This document shows, piece by piece, positions 8,358 through 17,756 of a stretch of 64,000 nucleotides of DNA (positions within the stretch are counted from its first letter, which is position 1; each line of letters begins with the position of its first letter). This DNA comes from SZAS-103 sp038226665 (GTDB lineage Bacteria > Pseudomonadota > Gammaproteobacteria > Xanthomonadales > Xanthomonadaceae). The stretch spans positions 310,001 through 374,000 of the forward strand of contig JBBRQI010000001.1 of the NCBI GenBank assembly GCA_038226665.1. Direction: 5' to 3'. The translations under genes were made by a program, and so were the position numbers. The notes under the pieces are model-generated. The model worked only from the letters and a program-made list of their open reading frames with translations, was not told the DNA's origin and ran no database searches.

Positions 8358-9370
8358 CAGGATTTTTTTCCGGGCGCATTGTTGGCAGCATCGTGATGCA
8401 CCGCGCCGCGATAGGCTTTTTCGCCGGCGTTGATGGTCAGGTCAAGGCGATTCTCAGGCGGCGGCAGCGGGCACGTCGCATAATGCGTGAACACGCAAGG
8501 CGGGTTGTATGCCTTGTTGAAATCCACGACCGTCATGCCGTTCTTCACCGGATCGGCATACACGAAGCGGCCTGCGCCGTAAGTGGAATGGCCGTTCGTG
8601 CGATCGGCGAAGATCAGGAACAGCGCCCCATCGCCTTCGTCCACGGCTTCGAGTCGATACGTCTTGCCGTCTTTCTGGAACACGACGGTTCCTGAATTCA
8701 CCATCGGGTCGACGGTGTTGATGATGCTCGCGATCTGGATCGTCTTGCCCTTTGGATGCGGCTCGAAGCGCGCGTTGAAGCGCCACGCTGGATCCGCGTC
8801 GAAATAATCGATGCCGAGGAACCCGGTGCGGGTCGGCGCATTTGCATCCTTCACCCGCAACGCGTAGCGGCCGCTGCGTTCGATCACCTGAAAATTCGCC
8901 GTGCCCTTGTTGAAGGAAACGATGGTCGGACCCTTGTCGTCGTTGGTCGCGTCGGACCTCAGCGCGACTTCGCCCGACACCGGCTTGCCATCGATGGTCA
9001 CGCCAGCGGCGGGATTCGGTTTTAGTGTCGCCTTGCCGTCCTTCAGGGACAGCGTGCCTAGCTTCGCGGGGCCGGTGCGCAATTGGATGTCGTTGGCGTC
9101 GGCCTTGCCGACCTGGTGCACGCCCGGTTCGACCCAGTGGAGGCCGACCAGTGATAGCCAGCCATCGGGCTTGCGCAAGTGCTCGACGCGCTCGTTGCGC
9201 CACTTCGTGATGTCCTGCTCGAATGCCGCGCGATCGGTCAGCACGGGCGCTGCGGATGCTGCGGCAGTTGCAGCCTGCGCGCGATTGCAGGTGGCAAATG
9301 CAAGAAATCCGGTGGCTACGCTGGCAGTCACAAGGCTTGCGAATCGAATACGAAAACTGGAATGACGCAT
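8357..9370 (-). CDS. DUF1684 domain-containing exported protein
   Basis: The 337-residue protein begins with a signal peptide ending near AQAATA (residue ~34). The body matches DUF1684: WRNERVEHLRKPDGWLSLVGLHW near the start, a strand-rich middle, and the conserved NPPCVFTHYATCPLPPPENRL with TINAGEKAYRG near the C-terminus. The family is widespread but uncharacterised; nothing in the sequence defines a catalytic activity. It is followed by the GumN-like gene with overlapping stop and start codons, so the pair is likely an operon acting in the envelope. Confidence 0.88.
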   Translation of the reverse strand: MRHSSFRIRFASLVTASVATGFLAFATCNRAQAATAAASAAPVLTDRAAFEQDITKWRNERVEHLRKPDGWLSLVGLHWVEPGVHQVGKADANDIQLRTGPAKLGTLSLKDGKATLKPNPAAGVTIDGKPVSGEVALRSDATNDDKGPTIVSFNKGTANFQVIERSGRYALRVKDANAPTRTGFLGIDYFDADPAWRFNARFEPHPKGKTIQIASIINTVDPMVNSGTVVFQKDGKTYRLEAVDEGDGALFLIFADRTNGHSTYGAGRFVYADPVKNGMTVVDFNKAYNPPCVFTHYATCPLPPPENRLDLTINAGEKAYRGAVHHDAANNAPGKKS

Positions 9371-9447
9371 ACGAATTCCTCGATAAGATAATGTTTGCTA
9401 CAAACGCTCCATGCGTCTGTGTGCACTTCCCACATCCAGTGGGTCGT

Positions 9448-11247
9448 CTAGCGGCCCCGAAGGAACAAACGGTCGAGTTCGGCATGACCCAGCTGCACCC
9501 AGGTCGGGCGGCCATGATTGCACTGCGCGGAGCGCTCTGTCGCCTCCATGTCGCGCAACAGTGCGTTCATCTCGGCGATGCCGAGCCGGCGATTCGCGCG
9601 CACCGAGCCGTGGCAGGCCATTGTCGAAAGCAATTCGTTGCGACGTTCCTCGACCTTGCGCGAATCGCCATGTTCGCGCAAGTCGACGAGAACATCGAGC
9701 AGCAGATGGCGCGGGTCGGCGCCGTCGAGCAGCGATGGCACACTGCGCAACCGCAACGATTGCGGGCCGGCACGATCGACCTCGAAGCCGAGTTCAGCGA
9801 GCGCCATGGCGTGTTCTTCGGCGGCATCGGCTTCGCGTTCGGATAGCGCGAGCGTCAGCGGCACAAGCAAAGGCTGCGCGCGGATGCCGACGCCTTCCTG
9901 CGCAGTTTTCAATCGCTCGTAGGTAATGCGTTCGTGCGCGGCATGCATGTCGACGAGTACGAGCCCGTGCTGGTTCTCGGAGAGGATGAAAATGCCGTGC
10001 AACTGCGCGATCGCGTAACCGAGCGGCGGCGCGGCGCCTTCGTCGTCGGGCATCGGTATCGCTTGCATTGGTGCGATCGACGACAGTGCATCGCGGCCGA
10101 AACCGCCTGCATACGCGGCCGATTTTTCGTTCACCGTAAACGACAAGCCGGATTGCCGCGTCGGCGACCATGACGATGCATTCGATGCCTGCGTCGCCGC
10201 ATCAAACGCGGTGGCACCTGGCGGCGGTGGCGCGACATTACCGGCGCGTGCATCGGCCAGCGCTTCATGCAGCGTGCGGAACACGAAATCGTGGACGAGG
10301 CGGCCATCGCGAAAACGCACTTCGTGCTTGGCCGGATGCACGTTCACATCGACGCGGCGCGGATCGAGTTCGAGGAACAACACGAATGCCGGATGGCGTC
10401 CGTGGTAAAGCACGTCCGCATAAGCCTGGCGCACCGCATGCGCGACCGTCCGATCGCGTACCGCGCGACCGTTGACGAAGAAATATTGCTGGTCGGCATT
10501 CGAGCGCGCGGTGGTCGGCAACCCGATCCAGCCATGCAATCGCAAATCCGCAGCCGAATGATCAAGCGCGATGCACGCTGACGCGAAGTCCTCGCCCAGC
10601 GCATCGGCGACACGACCGATACCGCTGTCGTCGATGCGCAACGGCCGATAGTGACGAATCAGTTTGCCGTTGTGGTTCACGCGCAATTCGATGCGCGGAC
10701 GCGACAGCGCAAGCGAGCGCAACCATTCCTCGATATGGCCGAGTTCGGTGCGTTCTGCCTTCATGAAGCGACGCCGCGCAGGCACGTTGTAGAACAGGTC
10801 GCGCACCTCGACCGTGCTGCCTTGCGGATGCGGATGCGGCGTCACCGCGCCGGGCTTGCCGCCGTCGATCTGCAATTGCGCACCATGCTCTGAATCTGCG
10901 CGCCGCGAGCGCAGGCTGAAACGGCTGACCGAAGCGATCGACGGCAACGCCTCGCCGCGAAACCCGAGCGTGGCGACCTGTTCGAGATCTTCGAGCGATG
11001 CGATCTTGCTGGTTGCGTGACGCGACACAGCCAGCGGCAAATCATCCGGAGAGATGCCGCCACCGTCGTCGCGCACGCGGATCATGCGCGCACCGCCTTC
11101 CTCAAGATCGATGTCGAGCCGCGTCGCGCCTGCGTCGAGAGCGTTCTCGACGAGTTCCTTGACCACGGATGCGGGACGCTCGACGACTTCGCCGGCGGCG
11201 ATCTGATCGATCAGGGTTTCAGGGAGCTGCTTGATCTGCACAGTCAT
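9448..11247 (-). CDS. mutL: DNA mismatch repair protein MutL
   Basis: MutL couples mismatch recognition by MutS to strand cutting. The GHKL ATPase domain has all the usual motifs: KELVENALDAGAT, RDDGGGIS, RHATSKI and TLGFRGEALPSIASVS. The start at ATG 11247 gives MTVQIKQLPETLIDQIAAGE, the conserved N-terminus; an upstream extension of the open frame is not family-like. Length is 599 residues. The C-terminal domain contains DMHAAHERITYE, which fits the endonuclease motif DQHA(X)2E(X)4E except Met for Gln, so this MutL may cut DNA itself, as expected in bacteria without MutH. Downstream of amiC, as in many Gammaproteobacteria. Confidence 0.96.
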   Translation of the reverse strand: MTVQIKQLPETLIDQIAAGEVVERPASVVKELVENALDAGATRLDIDLEEGGARMIRVRDDGGGISPDDLPLAVSRHATSKIASLEDLEQVATLGFRGEALPSIASVSRFSLRSRRADSEHGAQLQIDGGKPGAVTPHPHPQGSTVEVRDLFYNVPARRRFMKAERTELGHIEEWLRSLALSRPRIELRVNHNGKLIRHYRPLRIDDSGIGRVADALGEDFASACIALDHSAADLRLHGWIGLPTTARSNADQQYFFVNGRAVRDRTVAHAVRQAYADVLYHGRHPAFVLFLELDPRRVDVNVHPAKHEVRFRDGRLVHDFVFRTLHEALADARAGNVAPPPPGATAFDAATQASNASSWSPTRQSGLSFTVNEKSAAYAGGFGRDALSSIAPMQAIPMPDDEGAAPPLGYAIAQLHGIFILSENQHGLVLVDMHAAHERITYERLKTAQEGVGIRAQPLLVPLTLALSEREADAAEEHAMALAELGFEVDRAGPQSLRLRSVPSLLDGADPRHLLLDVLVDLREHGDSRKVEERRNELLSTMACHGSVRANRRLGIAEMNALLRDMEATERSAQCNHGRPTWVQLGHAELDRLFLRGR

Positions 11248-11347
11248 GTCGCGTCGATGATGACGCGATAATACCAGCGTCGTGCCGCACCCTATGCGCG
11301 TTCGGCGACCACGATGCTTCGTGCCGCCAGCGCACGCTACAGGGGAC

Positions 11348-13162
11348 TCATCCCGCCCCGGAACGCGTTGGAATGCGAAGCTGTTGGCCGGGACGCACGC
11401 GATTGCCGTCGAGGTCGTTCGCTTCGCGCAAACGGAAGATGGGGACGTTGTACTGGTTGGCGATATCAATCAGGCGCTCGCCGCGCTGGACGACGTGAAC
11501 CTGTTGCGCATCATCAGCAGTAGCCAATTGCATGGGCGTTGCATCTGCCGAAGTCATCGATGTTGCTGGATTGGGCGCAGCAACAGCGACCGATTGCTCT
11601 TCCTCCTGCATCGCACTCGCACGTGCATTCCGGTGCCTGCCGTTCGCATGCAGGGCCGCGTACTGCGTGCCCGGCAGCGGATTGTCGATGAAGTAGCCGC
11701 GCACACCGCTCAGCACCGCATTCGCGAGGCGCGAGCGATAGCCGGCATCGTTGAGGTGCTGTTCTTCCTCGGCATTGGTGATGAACGCGGTTTCGACGAG
11801 CATCGATGGGACGTCCGGCGAACGCAGCACGACGAAATTGGCGCTCTCCGGATGCGACTTGTGGGTGCGGCCGATGTCGCGCAGCGCCTGATGCACGCGC
11901 TCGGCGGCATCATCGGAGGCTTTCATCGTCGCGCTCTGCGACAGATCCAGCAGGACCGAAGCGAGCGTGTTGTCCTTATCGCTCAATGAGACGCCACCGA
12001 TGAGGTCGGCCGCGTTTTCGCGATCGGCCAGCCAGCGCGCCGCCTGCGAGGTGACGCCACGCTGCGACAGCACCCACACCGACGAGCCGGTCGCTGTATG
12101 CGTCGGATCGGCATCGGCATGGATCGAGATGAACAGGTCGGCCTTGGCCGCGCGCGCCTTGTGGTAGCGATCGGCGAGAGGGACGAAATAATCGCCATCG
12201 CGGGTCAGCACCGCCTGCATGCCGGCTTCGGCATTGATTTGCCGGGCCAACTCGCGTGCCGTTGCCAGGGTGACGTTCTTCTCGTACGTACCCGAATACC
12301 CGCGAGCGCCAGTATCCTGGCCGCCATGGCCGGCATCGACCGCGATCACGATCTTGCGCTGGCCCGATCCGAACACATCGCGCAACGTGCGCGCACCCGG
12401 GTGAGCGCGTTGCGAAGCTGCGTTACTCCTTTCCGCTGCGTCTTCCGCTGCATCGTCCTGCCTGAAGCCGACTGGCCCCGGGTCGGGCAGGATGACTGCC
12501 GTGCTGACCGGCGGATCGACCTTCGGATTGAGCCTGCGAAGTTCGGCAGTGCCAGGGAGTTTGCTGGAATTAGTCAGTCTGACCGGCGCGCTCGTTGTGG
12601 CGGCACTGGGAGCTGGTGCATTCATCTTCGCCGATGGATCAGCAGCTGCGTGCATGTCCAACGCAACAGCCATCTGCGGGAGGGTGGTTTCAGGTCGCAC
12701 CGGAATCGAAATGACTGCAGCAGGTTGCGCAAATGCTGTCTTGCCCGTGTCGGAAGCACTCAACAGCTCGATCACGAGCTGGGTATGACCGTTTTCGTCC
12801 TGGAACGCGCTGTGCGGGCGAACCTTGGCCGTCAGATCGAACACCACGCGTATGTCGCCTGGGGTCGGCTCACCGGTGCGTACATTTGCGATCACTCCGT
12901 CTGGGCCAGGCGCATGGAAATGGCTGCCAAGGCGACTGTCATGCAGATCCAACACCAGCCGGTTCGGGTTGGCCAAGGCGAATACACCGTAGTCCGTCCC
13001 GTCCGGAATATCGATCAGGGCGCGTGTGCGACCGCCGGACTCGACGACCGTGATGCCCTGAAGCTGGGCGAGCCGGGCAGCATGCGCCAGCCCGCTGCAA
13101 GCGAGCAGCAGTGCGGCTGAGAGACTGGAAATAACGTATTTGCTACACATAACGCGATTCAT
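11348..13162 (-). CDS. amiC: N-acetylmuramoyl-L-alanine amidase with AMIN and LysM domains
   Basis: The enzyme removes peptide stems from glycan strands and splits the septum during division. After a signal peptide (ending near GLAHA) comes an AMIN domain (about 25-125) that targets the septum, a Pro/Ala/Thr-rich linker, and an Amidase_3 zinc domain (about 265-490). The Amidase_3 domain shows AVDAGHGGQDTGA, the ISIHADAD motif and FVVLRSPDVPSMLVETAFITN, the last carrying the catalytic Glu. A C-terminal LysM (QVHVVQRGERLIDIANQYNV onward) binds peptidoglycan. I start at ATG 13162 (MNRVMCSK) rather than eight codons earlier because the shorter form fits a signal peptide. The order tsaE-amiC-mutL is conserved. 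Confidence 0.93.
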   Translation of the reverse strand: MNRVMCSKYVISSLSAALLLACSGLAHAARLAQLQGITVVESGGRTRALIDIPDGTDYGVFALANPNRLVLDLHDSRLGSHFHAPGPDGVIANVRTGEPTPGDIRVVFDLTAKVRPHSAFQDENGHTQLVIELLSASDTGKTAFAQPAAVISIPVRPETTLPQMAVALDMHAAADPSAKMNAPAPSAATTSAPVRLTNSSKLPGTAELRRLNPKVDPPVSTAVILPDPGPVGFRQDDAAEDAAERSNAASQRAHPGARTLRDVFGSGQRKIVIAVDAGHGGQDTGARGYSGTYEKNVTLATARELARQINAEAGMQAVLTRDGDYFVPLADRYHKARAAKADLFISIHADADPTHTATGSSVWVLSQRGVTSQAARWLADRENAADLIGGVSLSDKDNTLASVLLDLSQSATMKASDDAAERVHQALRDIGRTHKSHPESANFVVLRSPDVPSMLVETAFITNAEEEQHLNDAGYRSRLANAVLSGVRGYFIDNPLPGTQYAALHANGRHRNARASAMQEEEQSVAVAAPNPATSMTSADATPMQLATADDAQQVHVVQRGERLIDIANQYNVPIFRLREANDLDGNRVRPGQQLRIPTRSGAG

Positions 13163-13220
13163 AGCGCAATGCGTGCACGATTTCAAGCTTTTTTCCTTGT
13201 GAATCCGTCAGCTAGGGCAA

Positions 13221-13715
13221 CTATCTGGAATTCACAGCAGGAAAGTGCGCCAGGTTAGGGTCGGAGCGCACCCGTTCCAGCCAGCCCAGACCCATGCCGG
13301 ACGTATCTTCCAGCACCGCCATTCGGCCATCGTTCGAAACTTCCAGGTACACGTGTAAATCGGCCTCTGGCAACGCTTTGCCGCCTCGTTCTGGCCATTC
13401 GACCAGCCACAGCGCGGCTTGCCCGGCGAGGCTGTCGAGGCCGAGAAATTCCAATTCGTCGGCTGCGGCGATACGGTACAGGTCAAGGTGCACGGCTTCA
13501 TCGCCATGATCGAGGCGATAAGGCTCGATGAGAGTGTAGGTCGGGCTGCGGATCGCCCCACGCACGCCGAGTGCGCGCAGCAAGGCCCGCGCGAGCGTTG
13601 ATTTGCCAGCGCCGAGTTGGCCATGCAGGTACACCACCGCGCGCCGTGGCCGGGTCGCAGCCAGCGCCATGCCGAGTGCGTCGGTCGCTTCAGGATTCGG
13701 CAGGATCAGCCGCAT
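13221..13715 (-). CDS. tsaE: tRNA threonylcarbamoyladenosine biosynthesis ATPase TsaE
   Basis: TsaE works with TsaB and TsaD to make the t6A37 modification of ANN-decoding tRNAs. The P-loop GQLGAGKST sits at residues 32-40, and the family motifs SPTYTLIEPYR, HLDLYR and LVEWPERG follow in order. Length 164 is typical. ATG 13715 (MRLILPNPEATDALG) is chosen; a longer open frame upstream would overlap the NAD(P)HX repair gene. The gene starts seven bases after the stop of that gene, an association that is common because nnr and tsaE form an operon in many Gram-negative bacteria. Confidence 0.95.
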   Translation of the reverse strand: MRLILPNPEATDALGMALAATRPRRAVVYLHGQLGAGKSTLARALLRALGVRGAIRSPTYTLIEPYRLDHGDEAVHLDLYRIAAADELEFLGLDSLAGQAALWLVEWPERGGKALPEADLHVYLEVSNDGRMAVLEDTSGMGLGWLERVRSDPNLAHFPAVNSR

Positions 13716-13722
13716 GCATGCC

Positions 13723-15294
13723 TCATGGATTGGCGCGACGGCGCAATTGCCACAGCAGGTCCGACGCGAGCAATCCGCGCTCGCCGCCTTTGTTCGCCGC
13801 AGCATCACCAGCCAGCGCATGCAACAGTGCGCCGCACACCGCCGCGTCGAAGGCAGGCAGGTGCTGCGCGCGCATGGCCGCGATCACGCCAGTCAACACG
13901 TCGCCCATGCCGCCGCTCGCCATTCCGGGGTTTCCGGCCGCTATCACGACCGGCTTCGCATCCGGCGCAGCGATCACGGTTCCCGCCCCTTTGAGCACGA
14001 CGCAGCACCCATAACGCTTGGCAAGTTCCTGCACGGCGGCGTAGCGATCGCCCTGCACTTCGTCTGTCGTAATGCCCAAAAGCCGCGCCGCTTCGCCCGG
14101 GTGCGGCGTGATGATCGCGTCGCGTAGCGATTTTGTTTTAGACGATTCGGCAATCAGGTTCAGAGCGTCCGCGTCGAGCACGAGTGGCTTGCCCGCGTGG
14201 AATGCGGCTGCGAGCAATGTGCGGCCCCATTCGCCCCTGCCGAGTCCGGGGCCGATTGCGAGCACGCTTGCACGTTCGCACAAGGCCTGGAAACCGCCCA
14301 TTTCAGCACTGGTATGGGCCGCACTGGTATGCGCCGCGCTGGGGCCGGCCTCGCTGGCACGCGCTCCGCTGGCACGCGCTCCGCTGATACAGAACTCGAT
14401 GCCGCGCACCATCAGTTCGGGTCGCCGCGCGAGCAGCATCACGACGTGGTCGGCACGCGTTGCAACGCTGACCAATCCCGCACCACTGCGCAACGCCGCT
14501 TCCGCAGTCAGCGCGATCGCGCCTGCGGTGCCGTGATCGCCACCAACGCACAGCACATGTCCGTAATCGCCCTTATTCGCGTTGCGACCGCGGGACGGCA
14601 ACCATCTCGCGAGCGCACTGTTCCGCACCAGCCGCGCGGCGCGCGCATGGCCCGCGAAAGTGGTTTTCGACACGCCCAATGCGTCGACCTGCAAGACGCC
14701 GACATGTTCGAGCGCCACCCCGGTATGCAGCCCGCGTTTGTTGACGAGGAAGGCGAGCGTGCGGGCTGCACGGATGGCGACGCCCGGAACGTTTCCTGTG
14801 TCCGCATCGACGCCGCTCGGCACGTCGAGCGCGAAGATGTCGACACCCGATGCATTGATCGCTTCGATCAAGTTCGTCGCAGCACCTGCGGGCGCGCCCG
14901 CAAGGCCGATGCCGAACAGCGCATCCACCCACACGTCGGCCGCCGGCAGCGTGCCATCGAAGATGTACACGTCACCGCCATCGTCCTTCCAGCCTGCAAA
15001 CGCCTCGCGCCCGGCATCGCTGCGTGGTGCGCCATCGGGCAATTGCAGCATGACCACATCGCGACCGGACGCGCGCGCAAGCCGCGCGAGCACGCTGCCA
15101 TCGCCGCCGTTATTGCCCGGCCCGCAGGCTATCCCTATGCGCTGCGCGCGCGGCCAGTGCTGCAACAACGCGCGCCATGCTGCAGCGCCAGCACGCTGCA
15201 TCAGCTCGTATTCCGAAACGTCGAGCGCGACTTGCGCAGCGCGATCGATCGCGCGCGCCTGTTCCGCGCTGAACAAGGGAACGTATTGGGACAT
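13723..15294 (-). CDS. nnr: bifunctional NAD(P)HX epimerase/dehydratase
   Basis: The enzyme repairs hydrated NAD(P)H: the N-terminal YjeF_N domain (about 1-215) epimerises and the C-terminal carbohydrate-kinase-like domain (about 225-523) dehydrates using ADP. Visible motifs are GPGNNGGDGSVLAR in the first domain, and GDYGHVLCVGGDHGTAGA, GPGLGRGEWG, ITPHPGEAARLL and NPGMASGGMGDVLTGVIA in the second. Between the early strands of the second domain is a Ser/Ala/Gly-rich insert of about 25 residues (SGARASGARASEAGPS, then AAHTSAAHTS) encoded by a 15-bp tandem repeat. It heads the tsaE-amiC-mutL run. Only 22 bases separate its start from the divergent queG. Confidence 0.94.
   Translation of the reverse strand: MSQYVPLFSAEQARAIDRAAQVALDVSEYELMQRAGAAAWRALLQHWPRAQRIGIACGPGNNGGDGSVLARLARASGRDVVMLQLPDGAPRSDAGREAFAGWKDDGGDVYIFDGTLPAADVWVDALFGIGLAGAPAGAATNLIEAINASGVDIFALDVPSGVDADTGNVPGVAIRAARTLAFLVNKRGLHTGVALEHVGVLQVDALGVSKTTFAGHARAARLVRNSALARWLPSRGRNANKGDYGHVLCVGGDHGTAGAIALTAEAALRSGAGLVSVATRADHVVMLLARRPELMVRGIEFCISGARASGARASEAGPSAAHTSAAHTSAEMGGFQALCERASVLAIGPGLGRGEWGRTLLAAAFHAGKPLVLDADALNLIAESSKTKSLRDAIITPHPGEAARLLGITTDEVQGDRYAAVQELAKRYGCCVVLKGAGTVIAAPDAKPVVIAAGNPGMASGGMGDVLTGVIAAMRAQHLPAFDAAVCGALLHALAGDAAANKGGERGLLASDLLWQLRRRANP
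14306..14395. repeat. 15-bp tandem repeat inside the NAD(P)HX repair gene
   Basis: Reading the plus strand, units of 15 bases follow one another: GCACTGGTATGGGCC at 14306-14320, GCACTGGTATGCGCC at 14321-14335, a diverged unit at 14336-14350, then TCGCTGGCACGCGCT and CCGCTGGCACGCGCT, and a partial sixth copy. Because the period is five codons it stays in frame and codes for repeated ARASG/AHTSA-type pentapeptides on the minus strand. The insert probably forms a flexible loop. Confidence 0.85.
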
Positions 15295-15316
15295 GCCGCG
15301 ATTCTATACTTGCGGC

Positions 15317-16399
15317 ATGCCTGTTCTGGACGCCTCGCCGAAACCCGATGCCGCGACCTTGATGTCGCGCATCCGCGCGTGGGCGACAGATCTCGGATTC
15401 CAGCGCATCGGCGTGACCGGAGTCGACATCGCGCAAGACGCCGCCTATCTGCGCGACTGGCTCGGCAAGGGCCTGCACGGCGACATGCAATGGATGGCTC
15501 GCCATGGGGATCTGCGCGGGAAGCCCGACGCGCTCCGACCCGGCACCTTGTGCGTGCTGTCGGTGCGCATGGACTATGCGACCAGTACCGATGCCGACGA
15601 CTGGAATGCAATCGGCGACGCCGAGCGCGCGTACGTCGCACGTTACGCACGCGGCCGCGACTACCACAAGCTGATGCGTGCGCGATTGCAGAAACTCAGC
15701 GACCGCATCGCCGCCGAAGTCGGCCCGTTCGGCCATCGCGTGTTCGTCGATTCCGCGCCGGTGATGGAACGCGCACTCGCGCGCAATGCAGGCCTCGGCT
15801 GGATCGGCAAGCACACCTGTTTGATCGATCGCGACAACGGCTCGTGGTTCTTCCTCGGCGAGATCTACACCGACCTGCCGCTGCCATTCGACCAACCCGC
15901 GACCGCGCATTGCGGCACCTGCACGCGATGCATCGGTATCTGCCCGACGCAAGCGATCACCGCGCCAAACCAGCTCGACGCGCGCCGCTGCATCGCCTAC
16001 CTCACCATCGAACACGAGGGCGCGATTCCAGAGGAATTGCGCGCGCCGATCGGCAACCGCGTGTTCGGCTGCGACGACTGCCAGTTGATCTGCCCATGGA
16101 ACAAGTTCGCGAAAGTCGCCGCCGAACCCGACTTCCGCGTGCGCAATGGACTCGACCAGGCGAGCCTTGCCGACCTGTTTGCATGGACGGAAGAAGAGTT
16201 CATGCAACGCACCGAAGGCTCGGCGATCCGCCGACTCGGGCATGAGCGCTGGTTGCGGAACATCGCGGTTGGGCTGGGCAACGCGCCGACGACGGTCGCC
16301 GTGGTCGCAGCGTTGCAGTCACGTCACGAGCATCCGTCTGAACTGGTGCGGGAGCATGTGGAGTGGGCGCTGACCCGGCATGGAGCGCCGCCGGACTGA
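15317..16399 (+). CDS. queG: epoxyqueuosine reductase QueG
   Basis: QueG reduces epoxyqueuosine to queuosine in tRNA, using a cobalamin cofactor and two 4Fe-4S clusters. The 360-residue protein shows the N-terminal FQRIGVTGVDIAQDAAYLRDWL region, the GDMQWMARH segment, and the acid/base region RVFVDSAPVMERALARNAGLG. The cluster motifs are CGTCTRCIGICPTQAI and CDDCQLICPWNKF. ATG 15317 is the family start. The gene lies divergent from the NAD(P)HX repair gene, so both promoters must sit in or across the short 22-base gap and the flanking coding ends. Confidence 0.96.
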   Translation: MPVLDASPKPDAATLMSRIRAWATDLGFQRIGVTGVDIAQDAAYLRDWLGKGLHGDMQWMARHGDLRGKPDALRPGTLCVLSVRMDYATSTDADDWNAIGDAERAYVARYARGRDYHKLMRARLQKLSDRIAAEVGPFGHRVFVDSAPVMERALARNAGLGWIGKHTCLIDRDNGSWFFLGEIYTDLPLPFDQPATAHCGTCTRCIGICPTQAITAPNQLDARRCIAYLTIEHEGAIPEELRAPIGNRVFGCDDCQLICPWNKFAKVAAEPDFRVRNGLDQASLADLFAWTEEEFMQRTEGSAIRRLGHERWLRNIAVGLGNAPTTVAVVAALQSRHEHPSELVREHVEWALTRHGAPPD

Positions 16400-16421
16400 C
16401 CGAAAGCCCGCCAACTCCTGA

Positions 16422-16478
16422 CTGATCGCCTTCCTGATCATCGCCTCCCTGATCATCGCCTTACTGATCATCGCCTTC
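16422..16478. repeat. 15-bp tandem repeat downstream of queG
   Basis: Three 15-base units (CTGATCATCGCCTCC at 16434-16448, CTGATCATCGCCTTA at 16449-16463, CTGATCATCGCCTTC at 16464-16478) follow a shortened first copy that starts at 16422. Each unit contains the palindrome TGATCA. The repeat fills the gap between the queG stop and the acyltransferase gene. It has no recognisable coding role. Confidence 0.9.
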
Positions 16479-16567
16479 GATGAAGTGAAGTGACTGCCAT
16501 GTAAAATGCGCCACCTGCCCATGACGCATGCTGCGACGGCGTCGGCTACTTCATCTTGGGTTTGTCC

Positions 16568-17722
16568 ATGCCGGATCGCAGAACGACTTCGCGGCACAAG
16601 CTCGAATGGGTGCAAGCCTTGCGCGGCGTCGCGGCGTTGATGGTCGTGGTCACCCATGCGCGGCTGTTCCTCTACGGAACCGATTGGAATGACTTCGCAA
16701 GGCGCTTCATGCTGCCTGCCGCGCAGGGCGTGGACCTGTTCTTCCTGGTCAGCGGCTTCATCATGGTTTACACGACCGTGCGATCCGACGGCAGCGCGCA
16801 CTACACGACCGATTTCCTGATCAAGCGCTTCGCGCGGATCTGGCCCGTCTATGCCGTGCTGGTGCTGATCAACTGGGCGTTGCAAACCGTGTGGTCGTCG
16901 ACGCCGATTTCGTCGCTGCAGGACGTCGCCACGAGTCTAGCCTTCCTGCCGGTCACCACGAGCAGCCCGCCCTATCTCGGGCTTCCGCTGTCGATTGGAT
17001 GGACGCTGAATTTTGAATTCTATTTCTATCTCGTGCTGGGACTGTCGCTGCTCGCAGGCCGCTTCCGCTGGGTCGCATTTTTCGGTTGGATGCTGGCGAC
17101 GCTGGTGCTGTTGCCGTTGGTGTTGACCGGCACGCTGTCGATGCACGCCGAACACGATTACGGGATCGGCATCGCCTACATCGACCAGAACGTGAATCCG
17201 ATCATCTGGGATTTCATCGCCGGCGTCGCAATCGGCCTGCTTTACGTTTCACGCGTGAGGGTCGTGAACAAGGCGCTGCTGGCTACCCTTGCCGCGTGCG
17301 CCATCGCGCTCGGATGCGAGTGGTCGTTCAATGCGCCGGCGATCGAAACATTCCACGGCATGGCGCGCTGGGGATTGCCGCTGGCGATCCTGTTCGCCGC
17401 GATGGCGCTGGCGTTCAAGGAGCGCGAACCCCGCGTTCCACGCGCCCTGGTCTGGCTGGGCGGCATTTCGTTTTCGTTGTACCTCGTGCACCTGATCGTC
17501 TTTGAAACCATAGACCGGCTGCTGGAATACCTCGGCCACGAAGACCTGGTGCACACGGCGGCATTCGTGTTGCTGGTCATTCCCATGCCGATGATCTATG
17601 CGGCGATTTCACGGCACTATCTCGAAGACGGGCTTGCAGTCTTCGTCAGGAAGCATCTGCTCAGGCTCACCGAATTGCGCGATGCGACGACCCCCAGCGC
17701 GGAGGCGTCTGGACCGGATTAG
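16568..17722 (+). CDS. acyltransferase 3 family membrane protein
   Basis: The 384-residue protein is an integral-membrane acyltransferase of the OafA/NodX type, which usually adds acetyl or other acyl groups to surface polysaccharides. The N-terminal signature LEWVQALRGVAALMVVVTHARLF contains the RG motif, and the catalytic-type His is in VVTHAR. FFLVSGFIM follows, with FLIKRFARIWPVY and about ten hydrophobic segments. ATG 16568 (MPDRRTTSRHK) is preferred to a TTG at 16556; neither has a strong ribosome-binding site. The target glycan cannot be told from sequence. The gene stands alone between queG and the convergent panD. Confidence 0.9.
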   Translation: MPDRRTTSRHKLEWVQALRGVAALMVVVTHARLFLYGTDWNDFARRFMLPAAQGVDLFFLVSGFIMVYTTVRSDGSAHYTTDFLIKRFARIWPVYAVLVLINWALQTVWSSTPISSLQDVATSLAFLPVTTSSPPYLGLPLSIGWTLNFEFYFYLVLGLSLLAGRFRWVAFFGWMLATLVLLPLVLTGTLSMHAEHDYGIGIAYIDQNVNPIIWDFIAGVAIGLLYVSRVRVVNKALLATLAACAIALGCEWSFNAPAIETFHGMARWGLPLAILFAAMALAFKEREPRVPRALVWLGGISFSLYLVHLIVFETIDRLLEYLGHEDLVHTAAFVLLVIPMPMIYAAISRHYLEDGLAVFVRKHLLRLTELRDATTPSAEASGPD

Positions 17723-17756
17723 CGAGCCCACAAAGCCGAAAACCGCCTTGGCCGAC

